Part shown: positions 1 to 6,665 of the stretch, one piece after another
How the letters are laid out: the number at the start of each line of letters is the position of its first letter
How positions within the stretch are numbered: the stretch's first letter is position 1
Made by a program: the position numbers and the translations under genes
Assembly (NCBI GenBank): GCA_003216795.1
Contig: QCIH01000014.1
Coordinates: 1 to 39,547 of the forward strand
Origin: Prochlorococcus sp. AG-402-K16
GTDB taxonomy: Bacteria > Cyanobacteriota > Cyanobacteriia > PCC-6307 > Cyanobiaceae
Direction of reading: 5' to 3'
DNA length: 39,547 nucleotides
The notes under the pieces: generated by a model
What the model was told of the DNA's origin: nothing
The model's input: only the letters and a program-made list of their open reading frames with translations
Databases searched by the model: none

Positions 1-2
1 AT

Positions 3-298
3 TTAAATGGCGATTGAGATTTTGATCACGATAATGAATATCTTTTAGCACTTAATAGTAAGGTGCGTTTTCAAAATGATCTAGAAAATGATAATCTCAC
101 TGCCAAACATTCCGGAGATTATAAAGGAGATGGAATTCATGAAGTTTACTGGAAGACAAATGAAGACACTGCATAACTAAAGATCATTGATGCATGCTGA
201 TGAAAATATCAGGTATGCAAATTATTAAAGTAAAAAAGCAAATGAATGAATATTTAACCAACCAATTATATAGAGAAATTATTAGCGATATTCTTTAA
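3..298 (+). pseudogene. Decayed 3' tail of a secreted calcium-binding-type protein gene (copy A)
   Basis: Reading from base 3, codons give a D/N/G-rich peptide ending in GDYKGDGIHEVYWKT and a stop at 176-178, with an earlier in-frame TGA at 15-17. If frame changes are allowed, the same kind of protein continues past the stop: SLMHADENIRYANY, then KKQMNEYLTNQ, then EIISDIL and a final TAA at 296-298. The same peptide string appears in the second copy at 5756-6035. The DxxGDG segment is reminiscent of FG-GAP/EF-hand-like calcium loops. I infer that this is the broken C-terminus of a large secreted protein whose body lay upstream of the window. It could instead simply end at 178. Confidence 0.5.
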
Positions 299-303
299 TC
301 TTT

Positions 304-492
304 TTATTCAGATCTTTTACTTTTTATCCATTGATCTATTTGATATTTCATAAAAACTTTTCTTCCAGGAGATAATTTAATTTTTGATGGAAAGTCTCCT
401 CTTTTGATTAAACGATTAATTGTTGATATTGAAATTCCAAGAAGTTCTGATACTTCTTTTATGTTTAAAAAAGGACGATTTTCTGAGATCAT
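304..492 (-). CDS. AlpA/excisionase-type helix-turn-helix protein (copy A)
   Basis: This 62-aa protein is almost entirely one MerR-like winged helix-turn-helix of the AlpA/HTH_17 type: LNIKEVSELLGISISTINRL is the helix-turn-helix, followed by IKRGDFPSKIKL and a basic tail QWIKSKRSE. Family members act as excisionases or as transcription activators of integrase genes in prophages and islands. The start at 492 is used because a longer reading in the copy-B frame would hit a stop. Two TGGTGGGGAAA motifs lie immediately upstream (494-515). The stop is 5 bp from the end of the decayed tail on the other strand. No integrase is visible nearby, so the partner is unknown. Confidence 0.8.
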   Translation of the reverse strand: MISENRPFLNIKEVSELLGISISTINRLIKRGDFPSKIKLSPGRKVFMKYQIDQWIKSKRSE

Positions 493-493
493 G

Positions 494-515
494 TGGTGGG
501 GAAATGGTGGGGAAA
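494..515. repeat. Two tandem 11-bp G-rich motifs (TGGTGGGGAAA)
   Basis: Two exact head-to-tail copies of TGGTGGGGAAA occupy 494-504 and 505-515, just upstream of the AlpA-like start and between it and the divergent small-RNA candidate. The 11-bp period is about one helical turn. Such G-rich sequence stands out strongly against the A+T-rich background. I infer binding sites for the adjacent helix-turn-helix protein or for a recombinase. Confidence 0.7.
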
Positions 516-552
516 TATATCAAAATCACAAATTTCTCATGTCATATTCATT

Positions 553-645
553 CATACACTTTCAGGAAACATCACCCTGACTTCCGCCCGGGGAGTTACA
601 TCTATTACTAATACTTTCAGGAGACTTCAATAGAGGTCTTTTTTT
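553..645 (+). ncRNA. Candidate small RNA, Yfr2/Cyano-1-like (copy A)
   Basis: The segment carries AGGAAACA (564-571), a hairpin ACTTCC-GCCCG-GGGAGT (580-596) and, about 30 bases on, a terminator hairpin with a T-run ending at 645. The whole is about 90 nt, the size of Yfr2-family RNAs of marine picocyanobacteria, which as I recall share a near-invariant GGAAACA element and end in a Rho-independent terminator. A CATATT at 543-548 could be the -10 box. The 5' half is conserved in copy B while the terminator stem differs in sequence, which suggests selection on an RNA. The family assignment is from memory; the transcript itself is better supported than its name. Confidence 0.5.
622..645 (+). terminator. 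Rho-independent terminator of the small-RNA candidate
   Basis: A 7-bp stem AGACTTC/GAGGTCT (one G-U pair) with loop AATA at 629-632 is followed directly by a run of seven T (639-645). Confidence 0.7.
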
Positions 646-662
646 ATTGATATGAAAGTTTG

Positions 663-695
663 TGGTGGGGAAATGGTGGGGAAATGGTGGGGAAG
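663..695. repeat. Three tandem 11-bp G-rich motifs
   Basis: Three head-to-tail units lie at 663-673, 674-684 and 685-695: two exact TGGTGGGGAAA and one ending in AAG. They sit about 170 bp upstream of the giant gene. No matching third cluster is seen after copy B. Confidence 0.7.
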
Positions 696-728
696 ATTTG
701 TATTAGTTAAAAATGTAATTATATATAT

Positions 729-755
729 TTGATTATTTAAGGTTCTTGGTATAAA
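729..755 (+). promoter_or_regulatory. Possible promoter of the giant propeller gene
   Basis: TTGATT at 729-734 and TATAAA at 750-755 are 15 bp apart. Apart from the terminator and 11-mers, the rest of 646-868 is featureless A+T-rich sequence. A start near 762 would give an untranslated leader of about 105 nt. This is weak evidence in such A+T-rich DNA. Confidence 0.25.
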
Positions 756-868
756 TTCTAACAATTCATAAAATCAGAAATTATCAAAAATCAAAAAAGT
801 AAAAAGTCTCAAGTAAAATTATACGAAATTTATTGAAAATAAATTTTAAGTCTAGATTTTGAGTCCTA

Positions 869-3800
869 ATGTCTTCTAATAGTTTTACTGAATGGACAAG
901 ACTTTTGGGGACTTCTTCTCCCGATTTTGGATATGCAATAACAACTGGAAGTGATGGATCAATTTATATTGCTGGTAGAACACAAGAAGATCTTGATGGG
1001 CAAACTAATAATAGTAGTATTGTAGATGCCTTTATAAGTAAATATAATCCTGATGGAACAAAGGAATGGACAAGACTTTTAGGGACTTCTTATTATGCAG
1101 AAGGAAGAGCATTAACAACTGGTAGTGATGGATCAATTTATATTGCTGGTCATACACTTGGTGTTTTAGATGGTCAAGAGACAAGTGGTGATTATGATGC
1201 CTTTATAAGTAAATATAATCCTGATGGAACAAAGGAGTGGACAAAACTTTTAGGGACAAATTCAGGTGATTATGGATCTGCATTAACGACTGGTAGTGAT
1301 GGATCAATTTATATTGCTGGTTGGTCAAGTGGTGACTATTTTGATGGTGATACAACTCGTTATTTAGATGGGCAAACTATTAGTGGTGAATTGGATGCCT
1401 TTATAAGTAAATATAGTCCTGACGGAACAAAGGAATGGACAAGACTTCTCGGTAGTTCCGCATCTGAATATGGATCTGCATTAACGACTGGTAGTGATGG
1501 ATCAATTTATATTGCTGGATATACAACGGGTAATTTAGATGGTCAAAATAATAATGGTACTAATGATGCCTTTATAAGTAAATATAGTCCTGATGGAACA
1601 AATGAATGGACAAGACTTCTCGGTAGTTCCGCATCTGAACATGGAGAAGCATTAACGACTGGTAGTGATGGATCAATTTATATTGCTGGTTGGACAAGTG
1701 GTGACTATTTTGCTGGATATACAACTGATGATTTAGATGGTCAAACTATTAATGGTGAATTGGATGCTTTTATAAGTAAATATAATCCTGATGGAACGAA
1801 GGATTGGACCAAACTTTTAGGGACTTCTTCTTCTGAAGATGCCAGAGGATTAACAACAGGAAGTGATGGATCAATTTATATTGCTGGTTATACACGTGGT
1901 GATTTAGATGGACAATCCCATAATGGCGGATTCTATGACGATGCCTTTATAAGTAAATATGGTCCTGATGGAACAAAGGAATGGACAAGACTTATCGGTA
2001 GTTACGAAATTGATTATGCAAGAGGATTAACAACAGGAAGTGATGGATCAATTTATATTGCTGGTGATACAAAGGGTGATTTAGATGGACAATCTCATAA
2101 TGGCGGATTCTATGACGTTTTTATAAGTAAAATATCTAATTTATTTGCTCCAACAGATATCAGTTTATCTGCTTCAAGTTTTGATGAAAATATTAATCTT
2201 GGATCTGTCATCGCAAATTTATCAACAACAGATGAAGACGCATCAGATACTCATACATATGAACTAGTAAGTGGAACCGGTGATACCGATAATGGTTTAT
2301 TTACTATTGAAGGAAGTGAATTAAAGATAAATTCATCACCGGATTACGAAACCAAAGACTCTTATAACATCAGATTAAAAACAACAGATCTTGGCGAATT
2401 GTCTTATGAAGAAGCATTTACTTTTAATGTTAATAATCTAATTAATGAAACGCCAAAAAAAATCACTCTTGATATTCTTAAAGGGATAGAGATAGACCTA
2501 GTAGACTTATCTTTAGATGAGACTATTGCTTGGAGTTACAGATATAGTAGTTATTTTCCGGAATATTCAGAACTACTTATTGATTTTAAAGATTCTTTGG
2601 ATGTCTCATATGAAATTTCTGATGCAGAAGAAAACTTTAATTCTTTAATTGTTTACGGTTCAGACGAAAGTGATGATTTTGGTTTTTACCATTCAAATTC
2701 GTACACTGATGCAAATTATCGCTCTGATCATCTCAAATTATTCTTTTTTGGTGGAGAAGGTGATGATAAAATTTTTATTCATGGAATTTCTCCCTTAGGA
2801 GAGTATGGAGATTACATAATTAGTGGGGGCGATGGGATTGATAGATTATGGGTTGATACTGTAGAAGAAAAAGGATTCCCAAACTTCATCCCTGTTGGTT
2901 CCAATCAACTATCGTTTACCGTTTACCCATACGATGATGAAAATAAAGTTCAAGTTAATAACGATGTAGAAATAATTACATTACGAACTTTTGATGATTC
3001 CTATGACAGTACTTATGAGTATTTTCTAGTAGAAGATTTAATTGATGAGGTTATTAATTCATTTTCTTCTTTTTCAGACGCAAAGAATGAATATATAAAA
3101 AGGTATTCTCCGTCAGATATAAATCTTTCGGTAACAAGTTTTAATGAGAATATAAGTTCTGGGTCAGTAGTAGCAACTTTATCAACTACAGATGAGGACG
3201 CCTCTGATACTCATACTTATGAATTTGTAAGTGGTTCAGGTTATCTTGATAATGCTGCTTTTACAATTGAAGGAAGTGAATTAAAGATAAATTCTTCTCC
3301 GGATTATGAAAATCAGTCTACTTATAACATCAGATTAAAAACTACTGATAATACTGGATTGTCTTACGAGGAGGTGTTCACTCTCAATGTGAATACTCCA
3401 AGCACAGATAATCAAGTCGATCCTATTACTGGAGTTGTCATTCAAGAATTAGAGCAAGGAATAGATCAATCAGAGGAAATTAATATGAATCAATTACAAA
3501 CATGGTCTGGTGGTACTTCTAATACTCAACCAACTGAGACATCAACCAATCTACCGATCTATGCCCAACCAAAAAACGGTGCTGACTATGTTCATTTTGA
3601 TTCGGGGTCAATCTCCAAGGTGCCAATTATTGAATGGACCAGACTTTTAGGGACTTCTGAACAAGAGGGTGCAAACTCCATAACCAAAGGAAGTGATGGA
3701 TCGATTTATATCGCTGGTCAAACTAAAGGTGACCTGGATGGGCAAAGTAATAATGGTGAATATGATGCCTTTATTAGTCAATTCAATTCAGATGGAACCA

Positions 3801-4366
3801 CGGGTTGGACCAAACTTTTAGGAACTTCATCTGATGAATCCGTACAAGACTTAGCGACTGGATCGGATGGATCAATTTATATCACCGGAAATACTTTAGG
3901 GGAATTAGATGGGCAAACGAACAGTGGTTCTACAGATGCATTTCTTAGTAAGTTCAATAGTGATGGAACGAAGGATTGGACCAAACTTTTAGGAACATCT
4001 TCAACTGATATGGGATATGCTTTAACGACTGGATCGGATGGATCAATTTATGTCGCTGGAAGTACAGATGGAGATTTAGATGGGCAAACGAACAGTGGTT
4101 CTACAGATGCATTTCTTAGTAAGTTCAATAGTGATGGAACGAAGAATTGGACCAGACTTTTAGGATCATCGACTAGTGATTACCCACTTGCCTTAACCAC
4201 AGGAAGTGATGGATCGGTTTATATCACTGGTGTTACTCATGATGATCTAGATGGTCAATCCAATAGTGGTTCTGCAGATGCATTTCTTAGTAAGTTCAAC
4301 AGTGATGGAACAAAGGATTGGACCAGACTTTTAGGGACTTCTAACAAGAGGTATGATATGACTTAA
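869..4366 (+). CDS. Giant SBBP beta-propeller / cadherin-like secreted protein, N-terminal part before a frameshift
   Basis: The first open frame gives 1165 aa. Residues ~8-425 hold seven repeats of 57-66 aa, each with an EWTRLLG strand, TTGSDGSIYIAG and DAFISKYNPDGTK: seven SBBP blades, one complete propeller. A cadherin-like domain follows at ~428-523 (DENINLGSVIANLSTTDEDA). An acidic region comes next (~524-745) with RTX-like GGEGDDKIF and GGDGIDRL. A second cadherin-like domain lies at ~749-843, then a Q/T/N-rich linker, then a second propeller. Four blades of that propeller are read before the frame ends at TAA 4364-4366. Homology resumes at once in the -1 frame (4357-5724), so this is one gene with a single-base lesion. 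There is no signal peptide, which fits type I secretion through the C-terminal RTX region. Cell-surface, adhesion or predator-defence roles are guesses. Confidence 0.85.
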   Translation: MSSNSFTEWTRLLGTSSPDFGYAITTGSDGSIYIAGRTQEDLDGQTNNSSIVDAFISKYNPDGTKEWTRLLGTSYYAEGRALTTGSDGSIYIAGHTLGVLDGQETSGDYDAFISKYNPDGTKEWTKLLGTNSGDYGSALTTGSDGSIYIAGWSSGDYFDGDTTRYLDGQTISGELDAFISKYSPDGTKEWTRLLGSSASEYGSALTTGSDGSIYIAGYTTGNLDGQNNNGTNDAFISKYSPDGTNEWTRLLGSSASEHGEALTTGSDGSIYIAGWTSGDYFAGYTTDDLDGQTINGELDAFISKYNPDGTKDWTKLLGTSSSEDARGLTTGSDGSIYIAGYTRGDLDGQSHNGGFYDDAFISKYGPDGTKEWTRLIGSYEIDYARGLTTGSDGSIYIAGDTKGDLDGQSHNGGFYDVFISKISNLFAPTDISLSASSFDENINLGSVIANLSTTDEDASDTHTYELVSGTGDTDNGLFTIEGSELKINSSPDYETKDSYNIRLKTTDLGELSYEEAFTFNVNNLINETPKKITLDILKGIEIDLVDLSLDETIAWSYRYSSYFPEYSELLIDFKDSLDVSYEISDAEENFNSLIVYGSDESDDFGFYHSNSYTDANYRSDHLKLFFFGGEGDDKIFIHGISPLGEYGDYIISGGDGIDRLWVDTVEEKGFPNFIPVGSNQLSFTVYPYDDENKVQVNNDVEIITLRTFDDSYDSTYEYFLVEDLIDEVINSFSSFSDAKNEYIKRYSPSDINLSVTSFNENISSGSVVATLSTTDEDASDTHTYEFVSGSGYLDNAAFTIEGSELKINSSPDYENQSTYNIRLKTTDNTGLSYEEVFTLNVNTPSTDNQVDPITGVVIQELEQGIDQSEEINMNQLQTWSGGTSNTQPTETSTNLPIYAQPKNGADYVHFDSGSISKVPIIEWTRLLGTSEQEGANSITKGSDGSIYIAGQTKGDLDGQSNNGEYDAFISQFNSDGTTGWTKLLGTSSDESVQDLATGSDGSIYITGNTLGELDGQTNSGSTDAFLSKFNSDGTKDWTKLLGTSSTDMGYALTTGSDGSIYVAGSTDGDLDGQTNSGSTDAFLSKFNSDGTKNWTRLLGSSTSDYPLALTTGSDGSVYITGVTHDDLDGQSNSGSADAFLSKFNSDGTKDWTRLLGTSNKRYDMT
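888..2137. repeat. Seven tandem SBBP repeats, first propeller
   Basis: The conserved GSDGS codons begin at about 947, 1121, 1292, 1490, 1661, 1859 and 2036, giving unit lengths of 171-198 bp. Units are very similar at the DNA level as well, for example repeated gatggatcaatttatattgc, so they are recent or homogenised duplications. Two units carry a short loop insertion after GDYF. Confidence 0.85.
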
Positions 4367-4810
4367 CAAGTGGATCGGATGGATCAATTTATATTACTGG
4401 ATCTACGTATGGTGATCTAGATGGAGAAACCAATAATGGAGATTTAGATGCATTTCTCAGTAAGTTCAATAGTGATGGAACAAAGGATTGGACCAGACTT
4501 TTAGGAACTTCTAATTTCGATAGATCTTCTGAATTAAAGACTGGATCAGATGGATCAATTTATATTACTGGATCTACGTATGGTGATCTAGATGGAGAAA
4601 CCAATAATGGAGATTCAGATGCCTTTATTAGTCAATTCAATTCAGATGGAACCAAGGGTTGGACCCAACTTTTAGGATCATCTCCAACTGATATGGGATA
4701 TGGTTTAACCACTGGATCCGATGGATCGCTTTATATAACTGGTTTTACAGACGGTAATTTGGATGGAGAAACGAATAGTGGGGATTATGATGCTTTTCTT
4801 AGTAAATTAG
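3632..4810. repeat. Seven tandem SBBP repeats, second propeller
   Basis: Seven units can be counted here only if both reading frames are joined: four before the frameshift, one whose blade spans it, and two after. Units are shorter and more uniform than in the first block and use DAFLSKFNSDGTK. The count of seven in both blocks supports two classic seven-bladed propellers in the ancestral gene. Confidence 0.8.
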
Positions 4811-5724
4811 TAATCCCAACAGACAGGGAAGAACGGTCCGTTTTGTTAAGCAATGATCTTGATTTGAGTTCCATCAGTAGTACTTATATTTCCGACGATT
4901 TAAAAATGGGTAGCACCTCCGATGGTGTTTATGGATATGGTGCCAAATCAACTTATACCTTTGAAAACGGAAAAATCTCTGACCTCAAGTTCAGTGTGCA
5001 AGGTAAAAATTCTTTTCATGATGTCATTGTTGATGTCATGGAAGAAGGAGACCCCACTCGTCTACCAACACTCGATATTTATTTAACAGATTCAAATAAC
5101 GGCGATGCTTACTTTTTACAAGATACTTATAACGATTATTTTGGATCATTAGAAACGCAAACCGATGCCTTTGGTCGGTCCTATACTCCTCGCTATCAAA
5201 ATATCAATGCTCTTTATGCCGGCAAGGGAGATGATCTCATTGATATGACCAGTACAGAATCACGAACACTTTATGATTCTTCTTCTCGAGCAGGTGGTGG
5301 GATTGCCATTGTTTATGCCGGTGAGGGAAATGATTCTATTCTTGGATCTGATGGCACGGTCTATGGCGGTGACGGTGATGACACTCTCATTGCTCACCAC
5401 AATTCATCTTTTTGGGGTGGAGAAGGAGCAGATGTGTTTGGGTTTCTTGCCAATCCTGTTGATTCAATCACTGGCAGTGCATTATCTCCAGAGCATCAAA
5501 TCAATGACTTTGAATCTGGTATCGACAAAATTATTTTCTATCACAAGAGTTCTCATGCAAGTCAGTTAGAAGTCACTCGTACAGAAGATGACAATATTCA
5601 ATGGCAATATTGGAATCAAGGAGCAAGTTCTAGTTCTGTAGGATTGCTCACCTTAAATATGAATGGTGCAACATGGACAGAAAGCGATATCGAATTTGCT
5701 TTGGTTGATCCGGTGTTTTTATAA
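4357..5724 (+). CDS. Giant propeller protein, C-terminal part: last blades and RTX calcium-binding domain
   Basis: The frame is open from 4357 to 5724. The first in-frame ATG is at 4693, and no GTG or TTG precedes it. It begins with the remaining blades of propeller 2 (to about 4810). A ~130-residue domain without a recognised fold follows. RTX nonapeptide-like turns come next: GKGDDLIDM near 5224, GEGNDSILG near 5323, GGDGDDTLI near 5368 and GGEGADVFGF near 5419. A C-terminal segment of about 90 residues ends in VDPVFL. RTX turns bind calcium outside the cell, and such C-termini direct export by type I systems. On its own this ORF would lack a start at the homologous position, so it is best read as the 3' part of the gene starting at 869. 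No secretion genes lie in the window. Confidence 0.75.
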   Translation, partial: YDLTSGSDGSIYITGSTYGDLDGETNNGDLDAFLSKFNSDGTKDWTRLLGTSNFDRSSELKTGSDGSIYITGSTYGDLDGETNNGDSDAFISQFNSDGTKGWTQLLGSSPTDMGYGLTTGSDGSLYITGFTDGNLDGETNSGDYDAFLSKLVIPTDREERSVLLSNDLDLSSISSTYISDDLKMGSTSDGVYGYGAKSTYTFENGKISDLKFSVQGKNSFHDVIVDVMEEGDPTRLPTLDIYLTDSNNGDAYFLQDTYNDYFGSLETQTDAFGRSYTPRYQNINALYAGKGDDLIDMTSTESRTLYDSSSRAGGGIAIVYAGEGNDSILGSDGTVYGGDGDDTLIAHHNSSFWGGEGADVFGFLANPVDSITGSALSPEHQINDFESGIDKIIFYHKSSHASQLEVTRTEDDNIQWQYWNQGASSSSVGLLTLNMNGATWTESDIEFALVDPVFL

Positions 5725-5755
5725 ACATAATTCTTAGACCTTGTGTTCTTTTTTC

Positions 5756-6035
5756 GATTTTGATCACGATAATAAATTTCGTTTAGCACTTAATAGTCAG
5801 GTGCTTTTTCAAAATGATCTAGAAAATGATAATCTCACTGCCAAACATTTCGGAGATTATGAAGGGGATGGAATTCAGGAAGTTTATTGGAAGACAAATG
5901 AAGAAACTGCATAACTAAGATCATTGATGCATGCTGATGGAAATATCAGGTATTCAAATTATTAAAGTAAAAAAGTAAATGAATGAATATTTAACCAACC
6001 AAGGATATACAGAAATTATTAGCGATATTCTTTAA
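5756..6035 (+). pseudogene. Decayed 3' tail of a secreted calcium-binding-type protein gene (copy B)
   Basis: About 30 bases after the giant gene's stop, codons give DFDHDNKFRLALNSQ and later GDYEGDGIQEVYWKT. In-frame TAA codons then interrupt a peptide continuing as LRSLMHADGNIRYSNY, followed after a frame change by MNEYLTNQGYTEIISDIL and TAA at 6033-6035. Two stops (in place of a Tyr and a Gln codon, by my reading) and one inserted G are shared with copy A, while other lesions are private to each copy. Decay therefore probably began before the segment was duplicated. This is not the end of the giant gene, which already has its own RTX terminus. Confidence 0.5.
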
Positions 6036-6040
6036 TCTTT

Positions 6041-6232
6041 TTATTCAGATCTTTTACTTTTTATCCATTGATCTATTTGATATTTCATAAAAACTTTTCT
6101 TCCAGGAGATAATTTAATTTTTGATGGAAAGTCTCCTCTTTTGATTAAGCGATTAATTGTTGATATTGAAATTCCAAGAAGTTCTGATACTTCTTTAATG
6201 TTTAAAAAAGGACGATTTTCCTGATTAGTCAT
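6041..6232 (-). CDS. AlpA/excisionase-type helix-turn-helix protein (copy B)
   Basis: A 63-aa paralogue of the protein at 304-492. From the residues ENRPFLNIKE onward the two are identical; only the first few residues differ (MTNQ here, MIS in copy A). An upstream ATG at 6283 would add 17 residues, but those codons run through the 11-mer motifs and the frame is not open in copy A, so the ATG at 6232 is preferred. The protein retains perfect sequence while the neighbouring gene tail has decayed, suggesting it is still selected or was recently duplicated. Its likely role is DNA binding as an excisionase or regulator; the cognate recombinase is not in the window. Confidence 0.8.
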   Translation of the reverse strand: MTNQENRPFLNIKEVSELLGISISTINRLIKRGDFPSKIKLSPGRKVFMKYQIDQWIKSKRSE

Positions 6233-6253
6233 GGTGGGGAAATGGTGGGGAAA
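6232..6253. repeat. Two tandem 11-bp G-rich motifs (copy B)
   Basis: TGGTGGGGAAA occurs at 6232-6242 and 6243-6253, in the same position relative to the AlpA-like gene and small-RNA candidate as in copy A. The first unit overlaps the first base of the gene's start codon. Confidence 0.7.
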
Positions 6254-6290
6254 TATATCAAAATCGCAAAATTCTAATGTCATATGCTGT

Positions 6291-6385
6291 CATACACCTT
6301 CAGGAAACATCACCACGACTTCCGCCCGGGGAGTTTATACATTCCAAAAAGTTATCCAAATCATCCTGTTAGGGTGACTTTTTTA
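6291..6385 (+). ncRNA. Candidate small RNA, Yfr2/Cyano-1-like (copy B)
   Basis: AGGAAACA at 6302-6309 and the hairpin ACTTCC-GCCCG-GGGAGT at 6318-6334 match copy A. A different spacer and a different but well-formed terminator (6361-6385) follow, giving about 95 nt. A CATATG at 6281-6286 may serve as the -10 box. Conservation of the motif and first hairpin, with an unrelated yet functional-looking terminator, argues for a transcribed RNA. Confidence 0.5.
6361..6385 (+). terminator. Rho-independent terminator of the copy B small-RNA candidate
   Basis: A 7-bp stem TCATCCT/AGGGTGA (one wobble pair) with loop GTT is followed by CTTTTTTATTT. Confidence 0.7.
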
Positions 6386-6665
6386 TTTCTTTGACCTTTT
6401 TTTGTCAAATAGTGTTTAGCCGAAGATGTAAATAAGTATATTTGATAAACTTTTTAGAACAGTATATAGAACATTCAAAATAATTAGATTATATTTATTA
6501 AATTAAATTTTTAAAATTTAAAAAATGTTTTTTAATAACAGTAATTAGAACGTATATAAAATTCTATACAAAGTGAAAAATAAGCTCCTTGATTTATTTT
6601 CATTTTTTAAAATTTAGACATATTTTCTTTTATATACTATGAATTACTACACCATTCAGGAAATT
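6386..6665. other. Non-coding A+T-rich stretch with one inverted repeat
   Basis: TTTGAC (6390-6395) and GTCAAA (6404-6409) form a perfect 6-bp inverted repeat around CTTTTTTT; it has no T-run after it on the plus strand. The rest is very A+T-rich. I see no ORF, tRNA or convincing promoter. Confidence 0.5.

Larger units (their letters stand above)
18..597. repeat. Direct repeat, left copy (~580 bp)
   Basis: This block matches 5756-6335 in the same orientation at a nearly constant offset of 5738 bases, with roughly nine of ten bases identical by eye. It contains, in order, the decayed gene tail, the AlpA-like gene on the minus strand, two G-rich 11-mers, and the 5' half of a candidate small RNA. 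Similarity stops sharply after the conserved hairpin at 580-596. The two copies bracket the giant propeller gene, so recombination between them would delete about 5.7 kb. Confidence 0.85.
5756..6335. repeat. Direct repeat, right copy (~580 bp)
   Basis: Same-orientation partner of 18-597, holding the decayed tail, the AlpA-like gene, two 11-mers and the conserved part of the small-RNA candidate. Beyond 6335 the two copies diverge completely, including in their terminator sequences. Confidence 0.85.

Noticed and set aside
580..596. Hairpin ACTTCC-GCCCG-GGGAGT as part of a tRNA or as an attachment site
   Set aside because: No cloverleaf, anticodon arm or T-loop surrounds it, and no integrase is visible; an RNA hairpin fits better.
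420..611. Plus-strand ORF of 63 codons across the AlpA-like gene and the small-RNA candidate
   Set aside because: It runs antisense to a clear helix-turn-helix gene and its product has no protein-like pattern.
4354..4366. Programmed -1 ribosomal frameshift between the two parts of the giant gene
   Set aside because: The frames overlap by only 7 nt and there is no slippery heptamer or evident downstream pseudoknot; a one-base deletion explains the data better.
888..4810. Regular repeats that might be taken for a CRISPR array or DNA satellite
   Set aside because: Units are 171-198 bp, in one open reading frame, and encode SBBP blades; there are no short identical repeats with unique spacers.
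6390..6409. Inverted repeat TTTGAC-8-GTCAAA as a terminator for the 119-aa gene
   Set aside because: It lies more than 250 bp beyond that gene's end, and its T-run is in the loop, not after the stem.
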